Notes: generated by a model from the letters alone, not told the origin. A stretch of 64,000 bases of DNA from an uncultured Bacilli bacterium (GCA_934130165.1 CAKOXO010000002.1:186001-250000), one strand, 5' to 3'; positions 8,160 to 18,135 are shown, counted from the stretch's first letter. Made by a program: numbers and translations.

Positions 8160-9437
8160 TTATTGATTATTTACAATCGGTACTGCCATTACATTAGCAA
8201 CTTTAGGTTGACCTACATTAACAGTAGAAACTTGTCCAGATTGTCCTACTGGAACAGCTTTAGGTATTTGTGTAGGTGTAGCCACTCTTACATTATTATT
8301 AATATTAGTAGTATTAGCTACCGCAGACTGGGCTACATTGTTAGATTTAGGAGAATTAACATTAGTAGTCTGTTCTCCCTCTTTCATTGTGCTTGTAATA
8401 GAATTTATATCTATATTTTGATTTTCTAAATATTCTATTAAATGTGCACTAGGTTTTTCTTGTACTGGAGACTTTCCATAAACTTTTCTATAAATAGTAT
8501 GTGATTGTGGTTTATTATCATCATCAACATAAAATTCTACAACTTCATCTACCTCACGATGAAATTTACCATATTCTTTACTATAAAAAGCTTTTATATG
8601 AACTCCTATTTGAATATATCTATATATAGTAGATAAGAATTGATCAACATCCAAATCAGTTTCCATCAAACTATATAAACGATATGGAATAGCACTCGCT
8701 TTATCAGCATGGATTGTTGATAAAATATTATGTCCTGAAGAAATTGAGTTACGCACAGCACTAACTGCTTCAGCACTACGAACTTCTGAAAGTAAAATCC
8801 ATTTTGGATTCTGACGCATACATGTAACTAAAACATCAGAATAACTTGCAACATTATTAGTTTTCATAGCAACTATATCTCTTTGAGGAAATATTTTATC
8901 TAAATGTAGTTCCAATGTATCTTCTATTGTAATTATTTTTTCATTGCTTTTAGTATGTGCCGCTAAGTATTTTACAAACTCAGTCTTACCAGAACCAGTT
9001 TCACCAGCAACTATTATATTACAATGTCCTTCTACACATTTTATTAAAATATCATGTATATCTGCTGTAAAATAATCTTCTTTTAATAATTTTTCCTTTT
9101 CTAGTCTAATTTTAGCTGGTGTTTTACGAATAACACAAGCTATACCATTTGTTGCAATAGACTGATGTACAAAGTTAAAACGAAGTTCAGCTGATTCAGC
9201 ATCCAAAAATGGTTTTGCATTATTAAATGTTGTACCCATTACATTTGAACACTGAAATGCTAATTTTTCCATGAATTCTGGAGTCAAACCCTGAACTTCA
9301 ACTCTTTGAGAACCTTGAGTTAAAGAACGAATCCAAATTTGTCCACCATTACAGAAAGAAATATCTGTTATATCATCATTATCTAAAAGTGGTTTCAATG
9401 GTCCAAAATCAAGTTTATCAAAAACATTTTCATTCAT
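8160..9437 (-). CDS. tadA: TadA/CpaF-type secretion ATPase
   Basis: This is a 425-residue protein of the VirB11/CpaF/TadA family, the hexameric ATPase that drives Tad pilus assembly. Visible motifs in order are the N-terminal domain (DISFCNGG, residues 25-33), Walker A GETGSGKT near residue 145, the Asp box with ITIEDTLEL, the Walker B-like ILLSEVRSAEA and the His box GHNILSTIHADKA. After about residue 335 the protein has a low-complexity Asn/Gln/Val-rich tail that is not part of the catalytic fold and is unusual for the family. It lies between CpaB-like and TadB-like genes. Since VirB11 ATPases are related, it might also serve the VirB genes downstream. Confidence 0.93.
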   Translation of the reverse strand: MNENVFDKLDFGPLKPLLDNDDITDISFCNGGQIWIRSLTQGSQRVEVQGLTPEFMEKLAFQCSNVMGTTFNNAKPFLDAESAELRFNFVHQSIATNGIACVIRKTPAKIRLEKEKLLKEDYFTADIHDILIKCVEGHCNIIVAGETGSGKTEFVKYLAAHTKSNEKIITIEDTLELHLDKIFPQRDIVAMKTNNVASYSDVLVTCMRQNPKWILLSEVRSAEAVSAVRNSISSGHNILSTIHADKASAIPYRLYSLMETDLDVDQFLSTIYRYIQIGVHIKAFYSKEYGKFHREVDEVVEFYVDDDNKPQSHTIYRKVYGKSPVQEKPSAHLIEYLENQNIDINSITSTMKEGEQTTNVNSPKSNNVAQSAVANTTNINNNVRVATPTQIPKAVPVGQSGQVSTVNVGQPKVANVMAVPIVNNQ

Positions 9438-9469
9438 TTAACTCACTACCTTCCCTTTTTTTATTCTTT

Positions 9470-10273
9470 TTATTCAGTCCATTCAGTAACTCTATTAATA
9501 AAGTCTTTTAAGTCATTACTACTTAATTTTAATTCACCTGGATTATCTTTCAAGCTTTCATCTGTTGGTACAGGTACTAATTCAGAATCATATGCTCTTA
9601 AATAACCAGCCTTTTTAAGTAAAATGTAATATTCAGATGGAACAGCAAAGATAATCATACTTGGTGTTCCTTTTTCATCTAAATTAGCAAATACATTATT
9701 ACCTGCACTATCTAAAACTGCCAAAACTTTAACATTTTCTATTAATTTACCAACCATTATTTTATCAGTTGTAGTAACCTTTTCTCCCTCTTCTATAGCA
9801 TTCATAGCTTTTAGATATATATCAATATAATTTCCAGGATATATTGAATTACCATATGTAGAATCAGTTGAAACTGATAAATTATATAAAACGTATCCAC
9901 TAGGATAATCATATATAATCTTATCTGGTAATTGTTCTTTAGTTACAACAGATCTTTTATAAAATAAACTACCCTTCGGTATAACACTATCAGCATTAGC
10001 ATATTTATCAATTACTTCACTCTTATTTGTATATGCAAATCCATCATTAACAGTTTCACTAGAAACATTTTTTTCACCTATCATTTCATCAGTAATTTGT
10101 GTACCTGGAGAAATAGTTTCTTTTGCATATGGAACTTTAATTGGAGTAATTGCCTTGTTTACTCTCGAATTATAACCAAAATATAACACGAAAACAGCTG
10201 CTACAACCCCAAGGATTGTAACAGTGTTTTTGTTTGATAAAAATTTTTTTAAACCTATACTTAAATTTCCCAT
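9470..10273 (-). CDS. cpaB: CpaB/RcpC-like pilus assembly protein with SAF domain
   Basis: This 267-residue protein has one N-terminal membrane helix (residues 17-33) followed by an external domain. It begins with the SAF signature: VPYAKETISPGTQITDEMIG, then IPKGSLFYKR. CpaB/RcpC proteins act outside the membrane in Tad pilus assembly; in Gram-negatives they bind the secretin, while in monoderms they probably contact the wall or the pilus. It is encoded directly upstream of the TadA ATPase gene with 32 bp between them, the usual Tad order. Confidence 0.85.
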   Translation of the reverse strand: MGNLSIGLKKFLSNKNTVTILGVVAAVFVLYFGYNSRVNKAITPIKVPYAKETISPGTQITDEMIGEKNVSSETVNDGFAYTNKSEVIDKYANADSVIPKGSLFYKRSVVTKEQLPDKIIYDYPSGYVLYNLSVSTDSTYGNSIYPGNYIDIYLKAMNAIEEGEKVTTTDKIMVGKLIENVKVLAVLDSAGNNVFANLDEKGTPSMIIFAVPSEYYILLKKAGYLRAYDSELVPVPTDESLKDNPGELKLSSNDLKDFINRVTEWTE

Positions 10274-10291
10274 TTTATTCTCCCCTCATTA

Positions 10292-10735
10292 TTAATTAGC
10301 TTTTATATTACTTACTAGACTATGAGCTAACTTATCATATTTATTATTACTTTCTACGACCATATCTATTTTAGTAGAAATTGCAATATTTGACTTATCA
10401 AAAGTAGCACTAGTAGATGAATCAACAGCAACACTTACTTTAGGAGGAATTTCATTAACATCATAAAATCTAATTTGATAACTTCTATTATCATCCAATG
10501 TTTTCCCAAAGCGTCTAACAAAGCTTTCTGCAAATTTTTCCTTATCCATTCTTATAGTTCCAGCTTCTCTATAATAACTAGTATCTATAGCATCCTCTAT
10601 AGCAGCCGATGTTGTTTCCTTTAATAAATAATAGTCTAATTCTTGACCTGTTGTATAATCTTGAATCAAGTTAATAACTCCCAAGGCAAATAAACTTAAT
10701 AATATTATACCAACGGTTAACATTGCTTTATTCAT
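10292..10735 (-). CDS. Small membrane-anchored extracytoplasmic protein
   Basis: This 147-residue protein has an N-terminal membrane anchor at about residues 4-24 and then a helical and beta-strand external domain with no Cys. The start overlaps the stop of the large Cys-rich gene by one base and the gene ends 18 bp before cpaB, so it is in the same operon. The anchor followed by a polar domain could make it a minor pseudopilin-like component (TadF-like), but the prepilin cleavage signature is not clear. I do not recognise a family with certainty. Confidence 0.6.
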   Translation of the reverse strand: MNKAMLTVGIILLSLFALGVINLIQDYTTGQELDYYLLKETTSAAIEDAIDTSYYREAGTIRMDKEKFAESFVRRFGKTLDDNRSYQIRFYDVNEIPPKVSVAVDSSTSATFDKSNIAISTKIDMVVESNNKYDKLAHSLVSNIKAN

Positions 10736-13700
10736 TATTTTTTCATTGCCTCCTTTGCAGTTTGACTATTCGCACCTGGATTCCATTTTCTAGATGTTAT
10801 TAGTTTTGTTATTTTTCCATCTGTTATTTGATAATAATATAATCCTGGAATACCCGCTACTTTTTTATATTCTCCATTTAGTGTGATATTATTATCACTT
10901 TTTTTCAAATCAGCCATTCCATTTTTAGTTATTTCTATAATCATATCAGCTTCGCCATTATATATACTATCTTTCTTTGCTATAACTTCTTGTGAGTATT
11001 TAACCGGGTCCACACCATAACCTGTATCATCTAGTGCCTTTTTAATCATTTGATCACTTGAATTTAGTTTAGCATCACTACCCCAGTTATAACCACGTAT
11101 TCTATCTTTCCCATTTTTTTGAGGAAAGATTGAAGCATTGTCAGATATACGTATATCATAATTATTTTGAAGTTTAGTTGATTTTTGTTCAGAAAGTGGT
11201 TTTCCAGTATCATCAATACATTCAGTTTTTTTACCATTATTATTTTTATAACAGGTTTCTTGGCTACCAACAGCTTTTGAGTACGATCCGTAAAAACAAC
11301 TTAATTCAAATGAAGCATCATATTTTCCAAATTTTAACATATTAGCAATTATATTATAATCTATTTCTTCCGGTTTACTAATTTTACTTCCATCAATTGT
11401 GCTAGTGCCATTTTCGTCTATTGTAGTATTTTCTATAACTTGTTTTGCCCAATCGGCATTAACATCACACGCATTATAAGGTGTACAATAATATGTATCT
11501 TTTGCTCTATAAATATTTTCTTCGGTTGGTTTTTTATATTTCACTTCACCAGTTTTTAGGTTAATCCATGAACCTGGAGTAGTAATTGTTGTTTTATAAT
11601 GATAAGGATTACCTGATATTTCATTTCCATAACATTTTCCATTAATTCCATAACAAACATCATTTTTATCTATAGGCATAAATATTAAATTAGGCCTTTC
11701 TTTAATATTTTCTTCATATTTCGTTTCATCAGTAGGACACTGATTTTTCTTATTTTTCCAATTTTTTCCTTCATCCTTGGTTTCATCTGGACTAGCATTT
11801 GTGCATTCTTTTTCATCTTTACCTTTTTTAGTATCAACCTTTATTTCAAATTCAGCCTCATTATCTGCACACTTATCCGAAGCAATACAAGCTTTAAAGT
11901 CATCTATAATACCTTCTAATTCTTTAATGTATTTGTCAACTTTCTTTCCACTTTTACTTTGTTTACAGTCAGTTTCCTTAATACCTTCTTCATCCAAAAT
12001 AAATCCACATTTTTCTGAACAATGATAAGTATGTGAATGTTGTCTTTTAATACCTCTGTTATCTATTACATAAAATCTTTTTCCATTTTTTCCATTTCTT
12101 CCAGTTCCTTCACCATAAAATGATTTTAAAGTTTTTGTTGCCCTTGTTGCTGTTGCAAAATAATATGGAGAAGAACGTTTTATATTATTTATAAGGTTGT
12201 CAATGTCCATGGTACCAAATTCTTTTTTTTCACCATTTTCTTCAACTGTTCTAACAAAATAATTTTCTGCATTATATTCTTCAATAGAATACTTTATTTT
12301 TTCTCCTTTGTCATTCTCATATTCACACTTTGCTAATTTAGTATTAAAACAAGGTTTCCATTTTAAATCAACCCAACTAGGCCACTTGTCGTTTTCTCCT
12401 TCTTCAAAGTAATACCCCATTGGATATTCTTTTTTTAGTTTTGAAAATTTTGCACCACAATCATCCCAATTTTTTTGTATTTCACCTACACTAGTGCAAC
12501 CGTTTACATTTTTATAAGGATCAGAAGCTGTTTTTTCAGCCTTATTAGCCAATTTTATAACATTATTTTTATTATTATCTGTATTATTAAGCATTGTTGG
12601 CTTTTGTTTTGTAGTTTTTGAGGTTGTTTTTGTTACTTTGCTTTTTTTAGTATAAATTTTATTATAGCAAGAGTTAATACATTTTTGAGTATATTTTCCA
12701 CCATCACAAGATGAAATACAAGAATCAAACTTTTCATTTGGTCCAGCTTGAGTTTCATTTGAATCATTTTCACACACTGGAGATAAAACACATTGTTTTT
12801 GAGTTGGTAAAATCAATGTTGGAAATGAAATATCCCCCTTCATTTCAGTCTTACATGCTACCTTTGATTTTATAGTAACCGTATAATTAAAGCAAAGACC
12901 TGCTTTTACAACTTGAGGTGGAGAATAAGTTATTTCATAGTTTTCACGACAAGTTACTTTACACGCATTATTATCTACTTCTGTTTTTTCATAATAATAT
13001 TTTTTGATAAGTTCACTTTGAAAATCAGTAGCTTTGCAATTAAATTTATTGTCATCTAAATTAGTAATTTCAGCATATCCCTCTTTTGGAAGGTTTTTAT
13101 ACTCCTCATTATTTTGAGATTTTTTTTGTGTCTGATAATAATAATAGAAAGCTTCCAAAGATTTTTTTCTTATTTCTTTTATATCACTAGCCTTTATGGT
13201 ATAATCTGCATCATATGTATTACCTGGATAACAAAAGGAAAATGATTTTTGCATCTCCTTTTGATAAGCTTCGTGCATTTCGTTTGACATATTATCATCT
13301 AAACCTTTGTATGAAAAGTAATTATTTTGAGAATCTGTTTTCAGCTTAGACCCTCGCATCGCTTCACATTCCCTTTTTGCTTTTTCTGATAATTCTTTTG
13401 GTTGATGTGAAGATGCTAAGGAAACTATAGTCCTATTTAGCGCTGCACCAGTACCTTTAAAACTTATTTTATTATCTTCTGTTATGGAAAATCCACCAGA
13501 TTTACATGTTGTTTTTTTTGTTTGATCATAAGTAACATATAACTCATTTCCATCTTTACTTAAAACGTGATTATCCTTATTACCCTTAGCAAGTGCAATA
13601 ACATATAACATTTGAGTGTCTTTTCCTCTTGATATTGGAATAGAAGAGGGAGATCCACCTTTATACTCATAATGGTTAGTATTATTTTTTATTGTTCCTT

Positions 13701-14007
13701 TTTCTGTTACAATATCATACCAATCAGTATCATCAGCATCAGCCAATTTATAATAAATATCCCATTGACCTTCTCCAGCATTTATAGTTAACGTATAGGT
13801 GGTACCGTTGTTATCTTTTTTAACATTTAACAGTTTATTAGTTCTTAATGTATTTGCACAAGCTTTGTCAGCCTTAGATCCGCCACTACTTGCTGATGTT
13901 GAAGAATTACTATCATTAGTATTTTTCCCAAAAGCATTGAATGGAACAATAAAAATTCCAACAAATATAATCAATATCAACCCTATTTTATTTTTTATAC
14001 TATGCAT
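10735..14007 (-). CDS. Very large cysteine-rich secreted protein, probable surface adhesin
   Basis: About 1,090 residues. The best start is the ATG at 14007, with GGAG nine bases upstream, overlapping the sortase stop. A Sec signal peptide (hydrophobic core IGLILIIFVGIFIVPF, then NAFG) is followed by a Ser-rich linker and a long extracellular region with about 33 Cys. Many of these lie in close pairs, such as CISSC, CINSC and CSEKC, so extensive disulfide bonding is likely. There is no C-terminal membrane anchor and no recognisable LPxTG-type sorting signal. Its place between sortase and Tad genes suggests a pilus tip or surface-exposed component. I recognise no known family. Confidence 0.7.
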   Translation of the reverse strand: MHSIKNKIGLILIIFVGIFIVPFNAFGKNTNDSNSSTSASSGGSKADKACANTLRTNKLLNVKKDNNGTTYTLTINAGEGQWDIYYKLADADDTDWYDIVTEKGTIKNNTNHYEYKGGSPSSIPISRGKDTQMLYVIALAKGNKDNHVLSKDGNELYVTYDQTKKTTCKSGGFSITEDNKISFKGTGAALNRTIVSLASSHQPKELSEKAKRECEAMRGSKLKTDSQNNYFSYKGLDDNMSNEMHEAYQKEMQKSFSFCYPGNTYDADYTIKASDIKEIRKKSLEAFYYYYQTQKKSQNNEEYKNLPKEGYAEITNLDDNKFNCKATDFQSELIKKYYYEKTEVDNNACKVTCRENYEITYSPPQVVKAGLCFNYTVTIKSKVACKTEMKGDISFPTLILPTQKQCVLSPVCENDSNETQAGPNEKFDSCISSCDGGKYTQKCINSCYNKIYTKKSKVTKTTSKTTKQKPTMLNNTDNNKNNVIKLANKAEKTASDPYKNVNGCTSVGEIQKNWDDCGAKFSKLKKEYPMGYYFEEGENDKWPSWVDLKWKPCFNTKLAKCEYENDKGEKIKYSIEEYNAENYFVRTVEENGEKKEFGTMDIDNLINNIKRSSPYYFATATRATKTLKSFYGEGTGRNGKNGKRFYVIDNRGIKRQHSHTYHCSEKCGFILDEEGIKETDCKQSKSGKKVDKYIKELEGIIDDFKACIASDKCADNEAEFEIKVDTKKGKDEKECTNASPDETKDEGKNWKNKKNQCPTDETKYEENIKERPNLIFMPIDKNDVCYGINGKCYGNEISGNPYHYKTTITTPGSWINLKTGEVKYKKPTEENIYRAKDTYYCTPYNACDVNADWAKQVIENTTIDENGTSTIDGSKISKPEEIDYNIIANMLKFGKYDASFELSCFYGSYSKAVGSQETCYKNNNGKKTECIDDTGKPLSEQKSTKLQNNYDIRISDNASIFPQKNGKDRIRGYNWGSDAKLNSSDQMIKKALDDTGYGVDPVKYSQEVIAKKDSIYNGEADMIIEITKNGMADLKKSDNNITLNGEYKKVAGIPGLYYYQITDGKITKLITSRKWNPGANSQTAKEAMKK

Positions 14008-14758
14008 CTTCATCAGCTCCATTCATTATTTTTTTTATTTTTTTGTATTTTTTATTTTCTACAACTTTATAATTTCTAACCACTTCATGTTTTCTAACCA
14101 ATCTTGCATCTACAACAAATGAATAATCAATTCGTTCTCCATAAAATCTAGTACATGTAACTAAAGTAAGTAATTTATCTTTATCATCAACATCAACTTT
14201 AAAATCAAAAAAGCTTTTATTTTTAGTATCTTTTATATATTTGTTTTTTTCTTTTTTACCTAGCTTGTTTTTTTTATATATCAAATCATCAGATTTTTGA
14301 AATGAAATACCATATATCTTATATAAGTAATTTTCACCATTTATTGTATATTGAATATATTTATTTTCTTTAACAAAATCTATATAAATATAAGAAAGTA
14401 ATTGTTCAAATCTTTTATGATTTTTATTTGCAATCTGTGGTTTTCTTGAAACATTTAAAATATTATGTGAAAATATTGTTGTTTTATCAGCAATATTTTT
14501 ATCATTTACAAAAGACCATGCAATATCATATGTAGCATCAGATACGTCCGAATCATAATAATATACCACAGGTAAATCAATATTAGTTCCTTGAACTCTT
14601 ATCCAGCTTATTGCATTTTCCTTTGAAGCCCCTTTAAACTCCTTTACGTCTTTTGTTCTATCTTTTATTTTATAGTAAGGTATTTTACTAATAACTACCG
14701 TTAAAACTATAGCTACTAGTAAAATTATAATTGCATTTCTTTTTTTCTTATTTTTCAT
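14000..14758 (-). CDS. Sortase (class B-like transpeptidase)
   Basis: This 252-residue protein has one N-terminal membrane anchor (residues 8-25). The sortase catalytic residues are visible: His in TIFSHNILN, Cys in TLVTC near residue 208 and Arg in ERIDYSFVVDAR. Sortases cleave a sorting motif on secreted proteins and join them to the wall or to each other. The motif spacing and the long insert between His and Cys fit class B best. It overlaps the start of the Cys-rich protein gene and follows the 602-residue gene by one base, so it belongs to this surface operon. No clear C-terminal sorting signal occurs in the window, so its substrate is unknown. Confidence 0.88.
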   Translation of the reverse strand: MKNKKKRNAIIILLVAIVLTVVISKIPYYKIKDRTKDVKEFKGASKENAISWIRVQGTNIDLPVVYYYDSDVSDATYDIAWSFVNDKNIADKTTIFSHNILNVSRKPQIANKNHKRFEQLLSYIYIDFVKENKYIQYTINGENYLYKIYGISFQKSDDLIYKKNKLGKKEKNKYIKDTKNKSFFDFKVDVDDKDKLLTLVTCTRFYGERIDYSFVVDARLVRKHEVVRNYKVVENKKYKKIKKIMNGADEDA

Positions 14759-14759
14759 A

Positions 14760-16568
14760 TTATTTAACTATTGTGTAAGGTGAATCTGAATCCCCATCAC
14801 CTGTTTTTATAACTGTATCCTTATTTAAATACCCTACTACTTTAGAACCATATTTTTCTCTATAATCAAAATCAGTCTTTATTACCCCAACAGACATAGA
14901 ATTAATATAGACCTGCTTTTTATTTTTGGAAATCTCTTGATACCAAAAACTTCCTGCATTACTTGTGTTTGCACTATATAAATCAAACAAACTAACTTCA
15001 CTAAGCTTAACAGTATATTTTTTTGAGTTATCACTATTTTCATATTTTATATTATTTTTATAATTATTAACAGTAATTTGTTTATTTACAAAATAGTTCA
15101 TTTTGATATATTTTGTACCATCATTTATAATTTTATATCCTATATTTTGTTTATTTTTTGGATTATAATAATTCGTTTTTTCATCATAATTTATATAAAA
15201 TTCTCCATAATTTGAACTTGTTAATATTCCTTGTAATACTATTTTAGTAGTACCATCTTCTTCACTGCCTATAACTCTCCAAGTATATCCTGAATATCTT
15301 ATATACGTTCCAGTAGGAAGTGTTGATACTTTGTCACCCTTCTTAATCTTTATATTATTTTTGCTAAAAACATATGGATTACTGTTAGAACCATTTCCTT
15401 TTAAAATTACACTATCCTTCGCTATATTAATAACAGGAGCTACACCATAAATTTCTGTGTTATTCATTTCTTTATATTGCTTATAACCATCTTCTGCCAT
15501 ATTATAATACGATGTAAGCCATGATTTTTTATTATTTTTAACATTTAATGTCCAATTTGCAATAGAACTTCCAATATTGTAATTTCCATCTTTATCCTTA
15601 GAATTATTAATATCAGCTACTGAAAGTAGTCCAACATATTGTTTCTTTGAATATTTATTACATTTTTTATAGTTATCAGGATCATTTACTTCTTCATTGC
15701 AGAATTTTTGTTTAACAATTAATTTCTTTGCACTATCACTTAGTTTTTCATAGAAGTAATCATTTAACCAACTATCTACACCATCATAATTTACTGATGC
15801 TAAGTTTTCCGAAGAAACTAGTTTTACACTTCCATCTTCATTTATACCAACTATCCTAAATAAAATACCATCTACTTTAACATAGTTGTTGTATTGAGTC
15901 CCTTGATAAACATTTTTCCCTTTAGTATCTTTCTTTACTATGTGATTTAGTGTTTCAGTAACCTTAACTGTTCTAATCTTAACTGTTTCGTTATTAAAAC
16001 TATCTTTTACTTTATAAGTAATTTCATAAGTACCTATTTTATTAACATTTAGCTTTTTACTATCTATTACTACATCCTTAATATCCATTTTTCCATCAGT
16101 ATTATCACTAACTGAATCAATTCCAGGATCTTTAAACTTTTCTCCCTTATTAATAGTAATTAAATCACCACCCTTTAATCTAATCATTGGGCCTTCATGA
16201 TCCACTTTAGAAGAGAAAATTCCACATCTTAAATAAGTATAATACTTATAGTCATTGTTTTCTTTTTTTACCTTAACCCAAGAATTTCTAATATCACAAA
16301 CTTTCTTAGTATAAGAACTTCTTAAATCATCACTTATAAAATTCTTATCATATAGAGTTTGTAACTCTACAGTTTTTATTTTCTTACCGGTTGGTAATTG
16401 TCCAGTATTTATTTCATAATATCTTTTAGCAGCATTTTCTAATATTTTTTCATTTTTCTTAAACTTTAATATTGGACTTATAACCATAAACCATAATATC
16501 AAGGCAATGATAACTACAATTACTACTATTTTAATCTTCTTTTTTTGACTATCACTTATTTTCATCAC
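14760..16568 (-). CDS. Membrane-anchored surface protein with Ig-like domain and repeated DUF6273-like modules
   Basis: This is a 602-residue protein with a short cytoplasmic N-terminus and one membrane helix (residues 12-32). Next comes a small domain resembling the shaft of bacterial pilins (AKRYYEINTGQLPTG). A DUF5011-type Ig-like domain follows at about residues 128-205 (KGEKFKDPGID, then GTYEITYKVKDSFNN). Two repeats then share the pattern Y-x-R-x-x-G-x-x-[WF]-R-[IV]-[VI]-G. The same YNNYVKVDGILFRIVG and GTYIRYSGYTWRVIG phrases support the repeats. It probably presents a surface domain anchored by its N-terminus. It lies one base before the sortase gene. Confidence 0.65.
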   Translation of the reverse strand: MMKISDSQKKKIKIVVIVVIIALILWFMVISPILKFKKNEKILENAAKRYYEINTGQLPTGKKIKTVELQTLYDKNFISDDLRSSYTKKVCDIRNSWVKVKKENNDYKYYTYLRCGIFSSKVDHEGPMIRLKGGDLITINKGEKFKDPGIDSVSDNTDGKMDIKDVVIDSKKLNVNKIGTYEITYKVKDSFNNETVKIRTVKVTETLNHIVKKDTKGKNVYQGTQYNNYVKVDGILFRIVGINEDGSVKLVSSENLASVNYDGVDSWLNDYFYEKLSDSAKKLIVKQKFCNEEVNDPDNYKKCNKYSKKQYVGLLSVADINNSKDKDGNYNIGSSIANWTLNVKNNKKSWLTSYYNMAEDGYKQYKEMNNTEIYGVAPVINIAKDSVILKGNGSNSNPYVFSKNNIKIKKGDKVSTLPTGTYIRYSGYTWRVIGSEEDGTTKIVLQGILTSSNYGEFYINYDEKTNYYNPKNKQNIGYKIINDGTKYIKMNYFVNKQITVNNYKNNIKYENSDNSKKYTVKLSEVSLFDLYSANTSNAGSFWYQEISKNKKQVYINSMSVGVIKTDFDYREKYGSKVVGYLNKDTVIKTGDGDSDSPYTIVK

Positions 16569-16575
16569 AGTTCTC

Positions 16576-18135
16576 CTATCTTATTTTATAACTATATTGT
16601 TGATTCCTTAAAGTATATATAATCTCAATACTTTTTGCCTGTTCTAAATCTGATGGAATTTCTATATACAAGTACTTTCCTAAATACTCTTTATTTTCTG
16701 TTGCATCTTTTATCTTTAACTCTCTTGTGATATTTTCATTATCTATATATTTAATTTTACCATAATTAGTAGAAAAGTCAATTAATTCTTCACCTTCAAA
16801 ACTACTAGATGAAAAAGCAATTTCTAGTATTTTTTTATTTGCTACATTTAAGTCTTCACTTGCTATATTACAGTTAAAATCATCATCACAAGTTTCTATA
16901 TTATAAGTTGTTGTATCTTTAACATCAACACTTTCATAAGTCATATCTTCTTTTTTCCCATTTGGATAAGTAACAACTAATTCTTCTCCTACTTTTTTTG
17001 AAGGATTTTTTGTAATTGTTGAAACATCTTTTAAATTTATTTTCAACTTTCTTAAATATACATTATTATAATTTTTATACTGCTGATAGTATAAAACAAA
17101 ATTATTTTTTGCTAAGTCTTTTGAAACTTTAAAGATAAGAGCAAAAGTTCTCTCTTCACCAGCTTCAAAATCTCTTAAGTCATATTCTTTTCCAATATCA
17201 ATAAAAGATTTACTATATGTACTATTACTGTAGGTATAATCTTTATTACCATTTATCAAATGAAAGTTTTGCATATTCATTTCTCTTTTATTAGCATTAT
17301 TTTTAATTGTTAGGTTTAAAACTACAAACTTACTATTTTCCTCTAAAATATTTCCCATCTTATCTTTGTCAGTAATATAGCTTTCATTTACTCTTATTGA
17401 ATATCCGTTAGCATTTAAAATTTTATTTTCTGTAACTGTTTTATGTGATAATATATAACTTCCTAATCTAAACACAATAAAAATAGATAATATAACAATT
17501 ACAATATTAGATAAAAATCTATGTTCTTCATAAAAATACTTCATATATCTAATTGTCTTTTTATATTGCCTTGTAATTGAATGTTTATCAAATTCTATAT
17601 TTACTTCTACTTCTTCTCTATCATCTTGGTCTAATTCTAAAAACTCTTGATCATTTCCAAAACTAAACTTATTTAAATCAATCCCAAGTATTCTTATTAA
17701 AAGTATTCCTAAAGTTATATATTGTGGTATAACAATAAGACTTAAAAAATCTCTAAACATTCTAGCCGTTGCAGTAGCTGTCCCACCTTCATATGATGTA
17801 AAATACTTTTGAACTGATAAAAACGTAATAATTAAAGCTACATAAGTAAAAACAGGTATAATATATAATACCCAAGGTTTCTTTTTTCTTCTAAATAAAG
17901 AGAGCAAAACAATTGATATAATAATAACCAATATTGCTACTATATAAAAGATAGGGCTTGTATATTTTGTAATTGGTTCTAGATAAGGATCATAACTAAC
18001 ATATGAAATAAATTCTTTTATAAAAGAGTTTAGCTGCGTTGTTTTGTATATTAAAAACATACAACATAAAAATAATACTATATGAATTTTTCTAAAGTTT
18101 TTAATTATAAATGCATATGGTTTTCTAAAAATCAT
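16576..18135 (-). CDS. Polytopic membrane protein with DUF4352-like extracellular domain
   Basis: This is a 519-residue protein. Hydrophobic segments are visible at about residues 15-32, 57-80, 91-108, 132-152 and 209-230. An extracellular region follows, whose first part (residues 240-360) looks like a DUF4352-type Ig-like domain (VVLNLTIKNN, then ERTFALIFKVSK). Its role is unknown. It is the first gene of the surface/Tad operon, starting after the terminator of the upstream gene. A perfect TATAAT at 18168-18163 on the minus strand is a possible -10 box, without an obvious -35. It ends 7 bp before the Ig-like protein gene. Confidence 0.6.
   Translation of the reverse strand: MIFRKPYAFIIKNFRKIHIVLFLCCMFLIYKTTQLNSFIKEFISYVSYDPYLEPITKYTSPIFYIVAILVIIISIVLLSLFRRKKKPWVLYIIPVFTYVALIITFLSVQKYFTSYEGGTATATARMFRDFLSLIVIPQYITLGILLIRILGIDLNKFSFGNDQEFLELDQDDREEVEVNIEFDKHSITRQYKKTIRYMKYFYEEHRFLSNIVIVILSIFIVFRLGSYILSHKTVTENKILNANGYSIRVNESYITDKDKMGNILEENSKFVVLNLTIKNNANKREMNMQNFHLINGNKDYTYSNSTYSKSFIDIGKEYDLRDFEAGEERTFALIFKVSKDLAKNNFVLYYQQYKNYNNVYLRKLKINLKDVSTITKNPSKKVGEELVVTYPNGKKEDMTYESVDVKDTTTYNIETCDDDFNCNIASEDLNVANKKILEIAFSSSSFEGEELIDFSTNYGKIKYIDNENITRELKIKDATENKEYLGKYLYIEIPSDLEQAKSIEIIYTLRNQQYSYKIR

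Noticed and set aside
15300..15360. Internal LPTGT as a sortase motif in the 602-residue protein
   Set aside because: It lies in the middle of a folded module and is not followed by a hydrophobic segment and basic tail.
1..18135. An ordinary integrative conjugative element
   Set aside because: No relaxase, coupling protein, integrase or attachment site is visible in this stretch, and Tad genes are not part of such elements. The part beyond the left edge could still change this.
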